Shown here in pieces: positions 16,797 through 25,977 of a stretch of DNA of 64,000 nt. The position numbers were made by a program, and so were the translations under genes. Under the pieces are notes generated by a model. The model had not been told where the DNA came from and did no database searches. It saw nothing but the letters and a program-made list of their open reading frames with translations. The DNA comes from an uncultured Sulfitobacter sp. (GTDB taxonomy: Bacteria; Pseudomonadota; Alphaproteobacteria; Rhodobacterales; Rhodobacteraceae), in assembly GCA_947501805.1 (NCBI GenBank), contig CANMXJ010000002.1:62001-126000 (forward strand). The letters run 5' to 3'. Positions within the stretch are counted from its first letter, which is position 1; every line of letters starts with the position of its first letter.

Positions 16797-18248
16797 ATGC
16801 GGTTTTTGCGTCAAAGCATGATTGGCCTATTTTTGGCAGCGGTAACGCTGGGCCTACTGGTTTTTGCAGCAAGTATGATCTCTGGTGCTATTGGTGAACG
16901 AATGGCGGACGATCCCAAAGCCCCGCCCGCGCGTGAACGTGTTTTTGCAGTAAACGTCACCACTGCTGTGGCTCAGGATCTTGTGCCGGTTTTGGAAACC
17001 TTCGGTGAGGTACAAAGCCGTCGCCTGCTTGAATTGCGTGCGGCTGGTGGGGGTCGTGTGATCGAATTGGCAGAAGGTTTTGAAGATGGCGGCGTTGTTT
17101 CCGCGGGCCAAGTGCTTGTGCGGCTTGATCCGGCGGATGCGCAATCATCAGTGGACCGCGCCGCAAGCGATGTGGCGGATGCGCAGGCGGAGGGGCGCGA
17201 TGCGACCCGCTCGCTTGAACTGGCCCAGGCCGAGCTGGTCGCGACACAGGAGCAGGCCGATCTGAGAATGCGCGCGTTCGAGCGCCAGCGTGATCTGGCG
17301 GAGCGGGGCGTTGGCACGGCAACCTTGACCGAAACCGCTGAGCTGGCTGCTGCTGCTGCACGACAATCCGTTGTATCGCGACGTCAGGCTTTGGCACAGG
17401 CCGAAGCGCGTTTGGATCAAGCTGCAACTGGCTTGGCACGCGCCGAGATTGCGCTTGCAGAGGCCAAGAGACGGCTAGCGGATACTACTTTGCAAGCTCC
17501 TTTTGACGGGACGTTGTCAGCGACAAATGTGGTCGTCGGACGGTTGGTGTCGGCCAATGAACGGTTGGCGGAGCTAATTGATCCGCAGGATCTGGAGCTT
17601 TCTTTCCGCCTGTCCACTGCACAATACGCGCGCTTGCTCGATGAAAATGGAAATCTGATCCGCGCTGATGTGGTTGCCACTTTGGATGTCGCGGGGGTTG
17701 ATCTTGAGGCAAAGGGGCGCATCAGTCGCGCCAGTGCTGCCGCAGGCGAGGGGGCCACGGGCCGCCTGATTTTTGCGGCATTGGGAGATGCCAAGGGTTT
17801 CAAACCCGGTGATTTTGTGACCGTTCGGGTGCAGGAACCGTTGTTGAAAGATGTGGTGAAATTGCCTGCCTCTGCAGTGGATGCACAGGGTGAAGTGCTT
17901 GTGCTGGACGATGAGAACCGATTGGAAACGATTGCTGTCACCGTGTTGCGCCGTCAGGGCGATGATGTGCTTGTTCGGGGGCCTATACTGGGTCGGCAAG
18001 TGGTGAATGCACGTTCACCATTGCTGGGTGCGGGTATTGCAGTCAAACCGTTGACCCCTGATGCGGCCCTGTCCACAGAGCCCGAGATGCTGGAGCTGAC
18101 GGAGGAACGCCGCGCCAAGCTGGTGGCTTTTGTCGAAGGCAACAAGCGGATGCCCGAGGAGGCGAAAGCCCGTGTGCTTGCGCGTCTTGCCGAACCCAAG
18201 GTGCCCGCCAAAATGGTGGCGCGCATCGAAGGCCGGATGGGAGGCTAA
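16797..18248 (+). CDS. RND efflux periplasmic adaptor (membrane fusion protein)
   Basis: 483 residues. It links an inner-membrane RND pump to an outer-membrane channel. One N-terminal span (about 8-28, GLFLAAVTLGLLVFAA) anchors it. Next come a barrel-sandwich (lipoyl-like) half (RVIELAEGFEDGGVVSAGQV), a long alanine-rich alpha-hairpin coiled coil (about 120-220, with DVADAQAEGRDATRSLELAQ), then the second half LQAPFDGTLSATNVVVGRLV and beta-barrel. The ATG at 16797 has AGGA about 10 bases upstream and is preferred over a TTG at 16767. The pump gene follows after 3 bases. No TolC-type gene is in the window. Confidence 0.93.
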   Translation: MRFLRQSMIGLFLAAVTLGLLVFAASMISGAIGERMADDPKAPPARERVFAVNVTTAVAQDLVPVLETFGEVQSRRLLELRAAGGGRVIELAEGFEDGGVVSAGQVLVRLDPADAQSSVDRAASDVADAQAEGRDATRSLELAQAELVATQEQADLRMRAFERQRDLAERGVGTATLTETAELAAAAARQSVVSRRQALAQAEARLDQAATGLARAEIALAEAKRRLADTTLQAPFDGTLSATNVVVGRLVSANERLAELIDPQDLELSFRLSTAQYARLLDENGNLIRADVVATLDVAGVDLEAKGRISRASAAAGEGATGRLIFAALGDAKGFKPGDFVTVRVQEPLLKDVVKLPASAVDAQGEVLVLDDENRLETIAVTVLRRQGDDVLVRGPILGRQVVNARSPLLGAGIAVKPLTPDAALSTEPEMLELTEERRAKLVAFVEGNKRMPEEAKARVLARLAEPKVPAKMVARIEGRMGG

Positions 18249-18251
18249 CGC

Positions 18252-21200
18252 ATGGCGCGTCAAATGCCCCGCGCCGCTGGTGGCGTTTTGTCATATTTCG
18301 TGCGTCACCGGACAGCCGCAAATCTGTTGTTGCTGGTGCTGTTGGTCGCCGGACTTGTCGCAACGCCCAACATGCGGGCGCAGTTTTTCCCTGATGTGAT
18401 CCTTGATAACGTGAGCGTTTCAACGGTCTGGACAGGGGCGGGTGCAGATGATGTTGACGCTGCAATTGTGCAGGTTTTGGAACCGGCGTTGTTGTCACTT
18501 GAAGGGATTGAGGGATCAAGTTCGACCTCGCGTGAGGGAAGCGCCACTGTTTCACTGGAATTCGAACCCGGCTGGGACATGGCGCGTGCCACGGCAGATG
18601 TGCAAACGGCGGTGGATGCAATCACCACCTTGCCGGAAGATGCCGAAGACCCGAATGTGCGGCGCGGTTCATGGCGGGACCGCGTTACGGATGTCGTAAT
18701 CACCGGGCCGATTGCGCCAGAACAGCTTGGGCGGTTTGCTGACGAGTTTGTAACCCGTCTGTTTGCGGCCGGTGTAACCCGTACGACAATTCAGGGTGTT
18801 GCTGCCGCGCAAACCCTTGTTGAAGTGCCTTCTGCCCAGCTGATCGCCTATGATGTCACAATGGCCCAGATTGCAGCTGCGATAGCTGCCGAAGTCGATG
18901 CTGATCCGGCGGGGGATGTTTCCGGTGCAAACGCGCGTGTGCGCACAGGCACCGCCAAACGATCGGTTCAGGAAATCGCGGGGATCGTGCTGCGCTCCAA
19001 TCCCGATGGCTCCAAGCTCACCATCGGCGACGTGGCGTTGATCCGTCAGGAAGGTGTGGACCGCGAACGACAGTTCTTTGTCGGGCCGAATCCGGCTGTT
19101 TCTGTTCGTGTTGACCGGTCTGATCGCGGGGACGCCATTGGCATTCAGGAAAGTGTCGAACGTGTTGCCGAGGAATTGCGCGCCAGTTTGCCTGCCTCGG
19201 TCACGCTTGAGCTGATCCGGACGCGGTCTGCTGCCATTACAGGCCGCCTTGATCTGTTGATCGACAATGGTTTGATGGGTCTGGGTTTGGTGATTTGTCT
19301 GCTGTTCCTGTTTCTTAATGCGCGTACTGCCTTTTGGGTCGCGGCGGGTATTCCTGTTGCGATGGGGGCAGCGATCGCGCTCATGTATCTGGGCGGTTTG
19401 ACCCTCAATATGATTTCGCTTTTCGGTCTGATCATCACGCTGGGGATCGTGGTAGACGACGCGATTGTCGTTGGCGAACATACCGATTACCGGTTTCGCA
19501 CGTTGGGGGAGTCCCCCATGCAAGCTGCCGAAAATGCCGCCCGCCGCATGTCGATGCCGGTTTTCGCAGCCACATTGACCACGGTGATCGCGTTTTTTGG
19601 ATTGATCGCTGTGGGCGGACGTTTTGGTGATTTGATCCGCGATATTCCGTTTACCGTGATTGCGGTGTTGGCCGCCTCGCTTGTAGAATGTTTTCTGATC
19701 CTGCCCAACCATATGGCCCACGCGATGACTTCTGCGGACAAGGAACGCTGGTACGACATGCCCAGCCGTATCGTGAACCGTGGCTTTGTCTGGCTGCGTG
19801 AAAACCTGTTCCGCCCGTTTATGGCAGGGGTGATCCGTGGACGATATGTCGTGTTGGCAGGGGTGGTTGCGGTGCTGGCTTCACAGGCCGCACTGTTCAT
19901 CAAAGGGGACGTGCAATGGCGGTTCTTTAATGCGCCTGAACGTGGCTCGGTGACAGGTAATTTTGCGATGGCCGAAGGGGCAACGCGTGCCGATACCCTT
20001 GCGATGATGCGTGAGATGCAGCGCGCCACAGAGGCGCTGGGCGCAGAATATGAAGAACGCTATGGCACGAACCCATTGGACTACGTCATTGCCCAGACGG
20101 GCGGCAATTCGGGCTATGGACTGGCAGGGGCAGACAACAAGGACGCTGATTTGCTGGGTGGCATATCAATTGAATTGATCGACGCGGATTTGCGGCCCTA
20201 TTCCAGCTTCGCCTTTGTCGGCGAGCTTCAGGACAAAGTTGTCAATCATCCGCTGGTTGAAACTGTCAGCTTTCGCGGTTGGCGTTCCAGTCCGGGCGGT
20301 GATGCGCTGGACGTGCAGTTTTATGGTGCGGATACAGACACGCTCAAGGCTGCTTCGGAGGACTTGCAAGAAGCGCTGCGCCAGTTTCCCGAAGTCAGCG
20401 CGGTGCAGGACAATCTGGCCTACGATAAGGAGGAACTGATCCTTGATCTGACGCCTCAGGGGCAGGCATTGGGCTTTACCATCGACACGCTGGGGCGGGT
20501 GTTGCGCAATCGTTTGGGAGGAATCGAAGCTGCGACCTATCCCGATGGACCACGCTCTGCGACGATCCGTGTTGAGTTGCCAACGGGGGAGTTGACCGCG
20601 GATTTCCTTGATCGCACCCAAATGCGCACCCCAGACGGGGTTTATGTTCCACTCGCAGATATTGTGAGCGTGCAACGGCGCACCGGTTTCAGCACTGTGC
20701 GACGCGAGAATGGCATTCGGTTGATTTCTGTCACCGGAGATATTTCCGAGGATGATCCGGCACGTGCCACCGCGATTGGTGCTGCGCTTGAGACAGAGAT
20801 ATTGCCGCGCATCGCCTCTGAACGTCAGGTCGAGTTCCGATTGGCTGGATTGAGTGAACAGGAAGATGCCTTCCTGAGTGACGCGCTGACGGGGCTGATC
20901 CTGTGTTTGACAGGTATCTATTTTGTACTGGCTTGGGTGTTTGGCAGTTGGACCCGACCGATTGTGGTGATGGCGATCATTCCGTTTGGCCTCGTTGGGA
21001 CGATCTATGGGCACAACCTTTGGGATGTGCCGTTAAGTATGTTCACGGTTGTTGGATTGCTCGGCATGACGGGGATTATTATTAACGATTCCATCGTGTT
21101 GGTGACAACAATTGATGAATATGCCGAAACTAGGGGGTTGATCCCGTCGATTATTGATGGCGCGACGGACAGGTTGCGTCCTGTGATGCTCACCACCTTG

Positions 21201-21653
21201 ACCACCGTCTTGGGCATGGCACCATTGCTCTACGAGCAAAGTCAGCAGGCGCAGTTCTTGAAACCTACGGTGATCACATTGGTCTATGGCCTTGGATTCG
21301 GCATGGTTTTGGTGCTCTTGGTGGTGCCGGCACTGGTGGCCACGCAACATGATGTCGCGCGCCAGATCGCAGCAATGCGGCGGGGCTTGCGGGCACCCGT
21401 CAGAGCGATCCGTTTTGGGCTGGTCGCACTTTGGGCGGCAGTTTTGGGTTGGGGTGCGATCACGCTCGGCTGGGCCGCATGGTTCGGCGAATTGCATCCG
21501 TTTGCGGCTGGACTGTTTCCTCTCTTGCAAGACGTTACCCCAACAACGGCAGGTCTTTTGTTGTTTGTTCTGGGTGCAGGTGTGGTGGCGCTTTTGGGGT
21601 ATATCATTGCCGGCTTGGCCTTTGCCATGCGCGGACGCTCCAAGGTCGGCTAG
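18252..21653 (+). CDS. RND family efflux pump, inner-membrane permease (AcrB-like)
   Basis: 1133 residues, slightly longer than AcrB (1049). Twelve-span RND layout: first span at about 18-36 and spans 2-6 after residue 330 (GLGLVICLLFLFLNARTAFW, IPVAMGAAIALMYLGGLTLN). The proton-relay Asp pair lies in GIVVDDAIVVGEHTDYR, spans 8-12 after about 880 (FVLAWVFGSWTRPIVVMAII), and the last 60 residues hold an additional hydrophobic pair beyond usual AcrB. It forms a tripartite pump with the adaptor just upstream. Substrate is not predictable; candidates include drugs, bile-like compounds or lipids. Confidence 0.94.
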   Translation: MARQMPRAAGGVLSYFVRHRTAANLLLLVLLVAGLVATPNMRAQFFPDVILDNVSVSTVWTGAGADDVDAAIVQVLEPALLSLEGIEGSSSTSREGSATVSLEFEPGWDMARATADVQTAVDAITTLPEDAEDPNVRRGSWRDRVTDVVITGPIAPEQLGRFADEFVTRLFAAGVTRTTIQGVAAAQTLVEVPSAQLIAYDVTMAQIAAAIAAEVDADPAGDVSGANARVRTGTAKRSVQEIAGIVLRSNPDGSKLTIGDVALIRQEGVDRERQFFVGPNPAVSVRVDRSDRGDAIGIQESVERVAEELRASLPASVTLELIRTRSAAITGRLDLLIDNGLMGLGLVICLLFLFLNARTAFWVAAGIPVAMGAAIALMYLGGLTLNMISLFGLIITLGIVVDDAIVVGEHTDYRFRTLGESPMQAAENAARRMSMPVFAATLTTVIAFFGLIAVGGRFGDLIRDIPFTVIAVLAASLVECFLILPNHMAHAMTSADKERWYDMPSRIVNRGFVWLRENLFRPFMAGVIRGRYVVLAGVVAVLASQAALFIKGDVQWRFFNAPERGSVTGNFAMAEGATRADTLAMMREMQRATEALGAEYEERYGTNPLDYVIAQTGGNSGYGLAGADNKDADLLGGISIELIDADLRPYSSFAFVGELQDKVVNHPLVETVSFRGWRSSPGGDALDVQFYGADTDTLKAASEDLQEALRQFPEVSAVQDNLAYDKEELILDLTPQGQALGFTIDTLGRVLRNRLGGIEAATYPDGPRSATIRVELPTGELTADFLDRTQMRTPDGVYVPLADIVSVQRRTGFSTVRRENGIRLISVTGDISEDDPARATAIGAALETEILPRIASERQVEFRLAGLSEQEDAFLSDALTGLILCLTGIYFVLAWVFGSWTRPIVVMAIIPFGLVGTIYGHNLWDVPLSMFTVVGLLGMTGIIINDSIVLVTTIDEYAETRGLIPSIIDGATDRLRPVMLTTLTTVLGMAPLLYEQSQQAQFLKPTVITLVYGLGFGMVLVLLVVPALVATQHDVARQIAAMRRGLRAPVRAIRFGLVALWAAVLGWGAITLGWAAWFGELHPFAAGLFPLLQDVTPTTAGLLLFVLGAGVVALLGYIIAGLAFAMRGRSKVG

Positions 21654-21666
21654 GACTGGTCAAATT

Positions 21667-22476
21667 TTAGCCGGGCGCGCAGCCCTTGATATCCACCGCA
21701 TGGTTTTGTCCCAAAACAGTTATCCTGATCCGGGAGCGGTCCAACGCCAACGGACCGGCGCTGCCTGCCATAATCTCGCCTACAGCCACCAACATTCCGC
21801 CTGTACGGACAACGTTAGTTTCGCTTGACCAAAGCCCCGGCTGACCCGGTTCAATGATCACAACTTCGGTGCCGCCTGCAGACGGTACCGCCATATGTGC
21901 TTCGATCCGTAAGCCGTCCTCAGTGGGGCTTAACGCACAGGTCACTGATCGAAGGCCCGCCTCTTTTGCCGTAAAAGGGCGCGCGGCAAGGGCGGCGGCA
22001 ATCGCGGGTGTTGGTTTGGTGCTCTTGCTGTCAATCACGGCCGTTAAGGTCATCTGGTAGGGTACACAAATATCGCTGCATACCCCGATATCAAGATGCG
22101 CGCTCAGTTCGATCGGCTCTCCTGTGCGGTGCATTGCAAGGGATATCGGCAAGACAACTTCGCCGGAATAGCCGATTGTGCGCATGCCTGCCGTCTTGAA
22201 CACCTCTGGCGTGGGCCACGTGATACCAACGCCGCGCAGGTTTTCAGAGCCAGACCAATCAAAGTGCGGCGGGATGCCTGCGTCGCCGGGCGTGCGCCAG
22301 TAGGTCTTCCATCCCGGCGCAAGCGTCAGACGTAAGGCCGCGAGATGCGTGCCGTCTGTTTGCTGCCATCCATTCAGGATTTCGCCCGTAATCGGCGTTT
22401 CAAATGTGTTCTCCGCACCCAGCGGCAGGCCGGTCGCGCAGCAAACAGCAGCAGCGGAAAGAAGACGTGTGATCAT
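21667..22476 (-). CDS. Secreted DsbD N-terminal (alpha) domain protein
   Basis: 269 residues from the ATG at 22476. A signal peptide (ITRLLSAAAVCCATGLPLGA) leads to an immunoglobulin-like domain with WKTYWRTPGDAGIPPHFDWS and the active-site-like pair CSDICVPYQ near residue 136, as in the DsbD alpha domain. The transmembrane and thioredoxin parts of DsbD are absent, so this domain is free in the periplasm. A perfect AGGAGG lies only one base before this ATG; the TTG at 22503 would be in frame but lies before the ribosome site. It converges with the RND pump gene across 13 bases. Confidence 0.85.
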   Translation of the reverse strand: MITRLLSAAAVCCATGLPLGAENTFETPITGEILNGWQQTDGTHLAALRLTLAPGWKTYWRTPGDAGIPPHFDWSGSENLRGVGITWPTPEVFKTAGMRTIGYSGEVVLPISLAMHRTGEPIELSAHLDIGVCSDICVPYQMTLTAVIDSKSTKPTPAIAAALAARPFTAKEAGLRSVTCALSPTEDGLRIEAHMAVPSAGGTEVVIIEPGQPGLWSSETNVVRTGGMLVAVGEIMAGSAGPLALDRSRIRITVLGQNHAVDIKGCAPG

Positions 22477-22560
22477 ACCTCCTAAATGGGCCAAAGGCGT
22501 CAAGCTGCCAAGTCACATTCGCATCAGCGATGTTTCGTCACTTTCATGTCGTGCGTGAGG

Positions 22561-22592
22561 TGCCCCCTTGTGCGCGGCCAAAAGCGGGGGCA
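22561..22592 (+). other. Hairpin in the yqgE leader
   Basis: A 7-base perfect inverted repeat, TGCCCCC (22561-22567) and GGGGGCA (22586-22592), leaves an 18-base loop. It lies 37 bases before the yqgE ATG and downstream of the divergent DsbD-domain gene. No T-run follows, so it is not an intrinsic terminator; it could be leader structure or an operator. Weak evidence. Confidence 0.25.
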
Positions 22593-22628
22593 TCCTTGAG
22601 ACAACCGCTGCAAAGGATTGCCATTTTG

Positions 22629-23198
22629 ATGGACGATATGCCACTCGAACTGACTGGTAAGTTGCTGATTGCGATGCCCGGTATGGGGGATCCTCGTTTT
22701 GCCCATACGGTTGTTTTTCTGACGTCCCATTCCGAGGAAGGCGCGATGGGGTTGGTCATCAACCGGCCTGCAGAAGGTCTTGGGCTATCAGATGTGTTGG
22801 ATCAACTTTCACGTGATTTTGGACCTGCAAACAGCACTTTTGGCGTGCATCTTGGCGGGCCCGTCGAAACGGGACGTGGATTTGTGCTGCATTCCGAAGA
22901 ATATCGCTCTGCCATGCATACGCTCGTGATCGAGGGGGGCTTTGCCCTGACCGCAACACTGGATGTGCTAGAGGATATCGCGCAGGGCAAAGGGCCGGAT
23001 AAGGCACTGCTGACGCTTGGATATTCGGGTTGGGGTCCCGGACAGCTTGAAGACGAGATAGCGCGAAACGGCTGGTTGACGGCGGATGCCACTGGCGAGG
23101 TTGTGTTTGATTTGCCGGATGAGCAAAAATGGGAAGCTGCGCTCAAGCTTCTTGGGATTGATCCAATGGTTTTGTCAGCGTCCGCGGGGCGCGCCTAA
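22629..23198 (+). CDS. YqgE/AlgH family protein
   Basis: 189 residues, the normal family length, beginning MDDMPLELTGKLLIAMPGM. The signatures DPRFAHTVVFLTSHSEEGAM (22-41), VINRPAEG, VHLGGPVETGRGFVLHS and GYSGWGPGQLEDEIARNGWL are all seen. The upstream frame to 22530 lacks family similarity. The family (DUF179) has no firmly established biochemical role; AlgH has been linked to alginate control in Pseudomonas. Its last 4 bases overlap the end of the convergent tsaC-type gene. Cytoplasmic by prediction. Confidence 0.93.
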   Translation: MDDMPLELTGKLLIAMPGMGDPRFAHTVVFLTSHSEEGAMGLVINRPAEGLGLSDVLDQLSRDFGPANSTFGVHLGGPVETGRGFVLHSEEYRSAMHTLVIEGGFALTATLDVLEDIAQGKGPDKALLTLGYSGWGPGQLEDEIARNGWLTADATGEVVFDLPDEQKWEAALKLLGIDPMVLSASAGRA

Positions 23199-24136
23199 CG
23201 TGGTGCGGCGGCCCGTTTCAAACGGTCATTGATAGCACGGCCAAGGCCTCGGTCGGGGATCGGCGCGACGGCAATCGGACAGGCCATCGCATCAAGCCGG
23301 TGCAGGTGGTCAAACAGGTTTGCCGCTGCTTCGACCAGATCGGCACCGGGCGATAGGTTCAGATCACAGGTCATCGGGCCAAAACCCAGCAGGACTTCTC
23401 CCGGTTGCGCTTTTGTTGCGTTAAGTCGCACCCGCGCTGCCGGTGCATAATGCGACGATAATTGCCCCGGAGCCGTAATGTCCAAACCGTTGGTGGTTGC
23501 CAAAGGGGTACCTAAGGCCGCTTCAATCGCTTCCTGGGGCAGTCCACCGGCGCGTAGGAGGGTAGGTGTTTCACCCGCCAACCCGACAATCGTGCTTTCC
23601 AGACCCACTGCGCATGGCCCGTCATCCAGCACGGCTGCGATACGTCCGGACAGGCCAGCCATGACGTGATCGGCTGTGGTCGCGCTGATCCGTCCCGATG
23701 GGTTGGCCGAGGGGGCCGCAACCGGACCATTGAAGGTTGCAAGCAATGCCTGCGCCGCCGGATGCGCGGGTACGCGTAATGCAACAGTATCCAATCCAGC
23801 CGTGACCAGAGATGACAATCCATGATCCTCCTTGAGTGGCAGCACCAGTGTGAGGGGGCCGGGCCAGAACGCTGTGGCCAGAATCTCGGCTGTGTCGGAC
23901 CATTCGACATAGGTCCTTGCGTCGACCGCAGAGGCGAGGTGCACAATCAGCGGGTTAAACGACGGCCGTCCCTTGGCCTGATAGATTGCCGCCACTGCGG
24001 CACCATTGCGGGCATCAGCGCCCAACCCATAAACAGTTTCGGTCGGAAACGACACCAATGCGCCTTTTGCCAACAGTTGTGCAGCTTCGGCAATACCGTT
24101 GTTTTGCACAGTTAATCTTCGTGTCTGGACGTTCAT
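23195..24136 (-). CDS. L-threonylcarbamoyladenylate synthase (Sua5 type)
   Basis: 313 residues. It makes threonylcarbamoyl-AMP from threonine, bicarbonate and ATP for the t6A37 modification of ANN-decoding tRNAs. The YrdC domain shows FPTETVYGLGADARNGAAVA (31-50), KGRPSFNPLIVH and VAAPSANPSGRISAT. The extra C-terminal Sua5 domain begins near 210 with LSSHYAPAARVRLNATK, making it the long TsaC2/Sua5 form. It is convergent with yqgE (4-base overlap) and divergent from the acyl-CoA dehydrogenase. Confidence 0.95.
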   Translation of the reverse strand: MNVQTRRLTVQNNGIAEAAQLLAKGALVSFPTETVYGLGADARNGAAVAAIYQAKGRPSFNPLIVHLASAVDARTYVEWSDTAEILATAFWPGPLTLVLPLKEDHGLSSLVTAGLDTVALRVPAHPAAQALLATFNGPVAAPSANPSGRISATTADHVMAGLSGRIAAVLDDGPCAVGLESTIVGLAGETPTLLRAGGLPQEAIEAALGTPLATTNGLDITAPGQLSSHYAPAARVRLNATKAQPGEVLLGFGPMTCDLNLSPGADLVEAAANLFDHLHRLDAMACPIAVAPIPDRGLGRAINDRLKRAAAPR

Positions 24137-24203
24137 CAGCTTTCCGTGACGCGGCGTTTAGATTGTAGTGGGCCGCTATGCCGTTTCATGCTAGCCCCAG
24201 AAA

Positions 24204-24219
24204 AGCCCTTAACAGGGCT
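24204..24219 (+). other. Short palindrome before the acyl-CoA dehydrogenase gene
   Basis: AGCCCT (24204-24209) and AGGGCT (24214-24219) form a perfect 6-base inverted repeat with a 4-base TAAC loop, 45 bases before the dehydrogenase ATG. It could be a regulator site or leader hairpin. There is no T-run. Confidence 0.25.
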
Positions 24220-24264
24220 GTGACCGGCCTTCCAGCCACGCCTATGCTTTTCAGGAGACGACCT

Positions 24265-25977
24265 ATGACTTACCGTGCTGCCGTTAACGAGTTCAGTTTT
24301 ATGATTGATCATCTTCTAGACACCGGTGCACTTCGCAAGACCGCGCGCTTTGAAGACGCAACAGCAGATCTTACAGCGGCGATCCTTGGCGAAGCGGGCA
24401 AACTGAGTGACGGTGTGATTGCACCACTCCAACGGCCCGGTGATCTGCATCCCGCCAGACTTGAAAACGGTATTGTGCGGACCTCGCCCGGATTTGCGGA
24501 AGGTTTCAAGGCCATCGCAGAAGGAGGATGGATCGGTATTTCGGCCAATCCCGAGTATGGCGGCATGGGGCTGCCCATGATCCTCAATTACAGTGTGAAT
24601 GAGATGATGAGTGGCGCATGTTTGTCGCTGCAACTGGCTCCCTTGATGAGTCAGGGGCAGATCGAGGCGCTGGAACATCACGGATCGGACGCGCTGAAGG
24701 CGCTTTATCTGCCCAAGCTGATTTCAGGCGAGTGGACAGGCACGATGAACTTGACCGAGCCGCAGGCGGGGTCAGATGTGGGCGCGTTGAAATCCAAGGC
24801 TGTTGACAACGGGGATGGCACCTTTGCGGTCACGGGGCAAAAAATCTATATCAGTTGGGGTGATCATGATGTGGCAGAGAACGTCTGCCACCTGGTACTG
24901 GCGCGCCTTCCGGGCGCGCCGGCTGGAACAAAAGGCATCAGTCTGTTCCTGGTGCCCAAATTCATTCCCAACGAGGATGGTACGCTTGGCGCGCGTAACG
25001 GCGTCAGCACGGTAAGTCTTGAACACAAAATGGGCCTGCATGGATCACCCACTGCCGTGATGCAGTATGACAATGCAACCGGCTGGCTGGTTGGACCCGA
25101 GCAGGGTGGCATGGCCGCGATGTTCACAATGATGAACAACGCGCGGCTTGGCGTTGGCGGGCAGGGCATCGGTGTGGCCGAAGCTGCCTACCAACATGCG
25201 CTGGCATATGCGAGAGATCGCAAACAAGGGCGTGCGGGTGCGGATGGCAAAGGCAGCATCATTGATCATGCAGACGTGCACCGCATGCTGGCTGGCATGA
25301 AGGCGGATATTTTCGCCGCCCGGTCTATTGCGATCAGTTGCGCCTATGCGTTGGACATGAGCCATGCAACCGGCGATCCGGCATGGGCCGCACGGGCTGC
25401 GTTGCTGACACCGATTGCCAAGGCCTTTGGCACGGATACGGGTATTGCTGTGTGCGAAACTGCCTTGCAAGTGCACGGCGGCATGGGCTTTGTAGAGGAA
25501 ACGGGCGCGGCACAATTCAGCCGCGATGTGCGTGTGACTGCGATTTATGAGGGGACTAATGGTATTCAGGCCATGGACCTTGTCGCCCGCAAAATGATGG
25601 ACGGGGGCGAAGCGGCGGCGCTGCTGTTTGACGAAATGGAAGCGGACATCGAAATAGCGCGCCCACATTTTCCAAACATGGCCGATTCTGTTTGGCAGGC
25701 CTGCGAAAGCATGCGTGAGGCAACAGAATGGCTGGTGTCACAAGATGAATTGCGCACGCGCTTTGCCGGTGCGGTGCCCTATTTGCGCGCCTTTGCTCGC
25801 ATTATCGGCGCGCATATGCACCTCAAGGCGGCAGTGGCGGACCTTGGTGGACCACGTGAAAAACTTGCGCGCTTCTATATCCAGCGCATGCTGCCAGAAC
25901 ACATGGGGCTGTTAGCCCATGCGCAGGCAGGGGACGCTGATCTGTTTGCGATCACCGCTGAAGAACTGGCGTCCTGA
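24265..25977 (+). CDS. Acyl-CoA dehydrogenase, long form with C-terminal extension (DmdC-like)
   Basis: 570 residues. Flavoprotein oxidising acyl-CoA to enoyl-CoA and passing electrons to ETF. Seen: MNLTEPQAGSDVGALKSKA (150-168), KIYISWGDHDVAENVCHLVL, GGQGIGVAEAAYQHALAYAR, LQVHGGMGFVEETGAAQFSR and YEGTNGIQAMDLVARKMMDG, whose Glu fits the catalytic base position. The length and about 130-residue C-terminal extension match the group containing DmdC (3-methylmercaptopropionyl-CoA dehydrogenase), but substrate cannot be decided from sequence. The ATG at 24265 has AGGAG 8 bases upstream. The next gene overlaps by one base. ETF-QO, the electron acceptor's partner, is at 36.2 kb. Confidence 0.92.
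   Translation: MTYRAAVNEFSFMIDHLLDTGALRKTARFEDATADLTAAILGEAGKLSDGVIAPLQRPGDLHPARLENGIVRTSPGFAEGFKAIAEGGWIGISANPEYGGMGLPMILNYSVNEMMSGACLSLQLAPLMSQGQIEALEHHGSDALKALYLPKLISGEWTGTMNLTEPQAGSDVGALKSKAVDNGDGTFAVTGQKIYISWGDHDVAENVCHLVLARLPGAPAGTKGISLFLVPKFIPNEDGTLGARNGVSTVSLEHKMGLHGSPTAVMQYDNATGWLVGPEQGGMAAMFTMMNNARLGVGGQGIGVAEAAYQHALAYARDRKQGRAGADGKGSIIDHADVHRMLAGMKADIFAARSIAISCAYALDMSHATGDPAWAARAALLTPIAKAFGTDTGIAVCETALQVHGGMGFVEETGAAQFSRDVRVTAIYEGTNGIQAMDLVARKMMDGGEAAALLFDEMEADIEIARPHFPNMADSVWQACESMREATEWLVSQDELRTRFAGAVPYLRAFARIIGAHMHLKAAVADLGGPREKLARFYIQRMLPEHMGLLAHAQAGDADLFAITAEELAS

Noticed and set aside
18669..19721. 350-codon antisense ORF opposite the RND pump
   Set aside because: Composition is typical of an out-of-frame reading (many His, Arg, Gln), with no signal or motif; the plus-strand pump is unambiguous.
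22504..22628. Longer N-terminus for YqgE from 22530
   Set aside because: The extra 33 residues lack family similarity and contain the GC hairpin; the start at 22629 gives the normal length.
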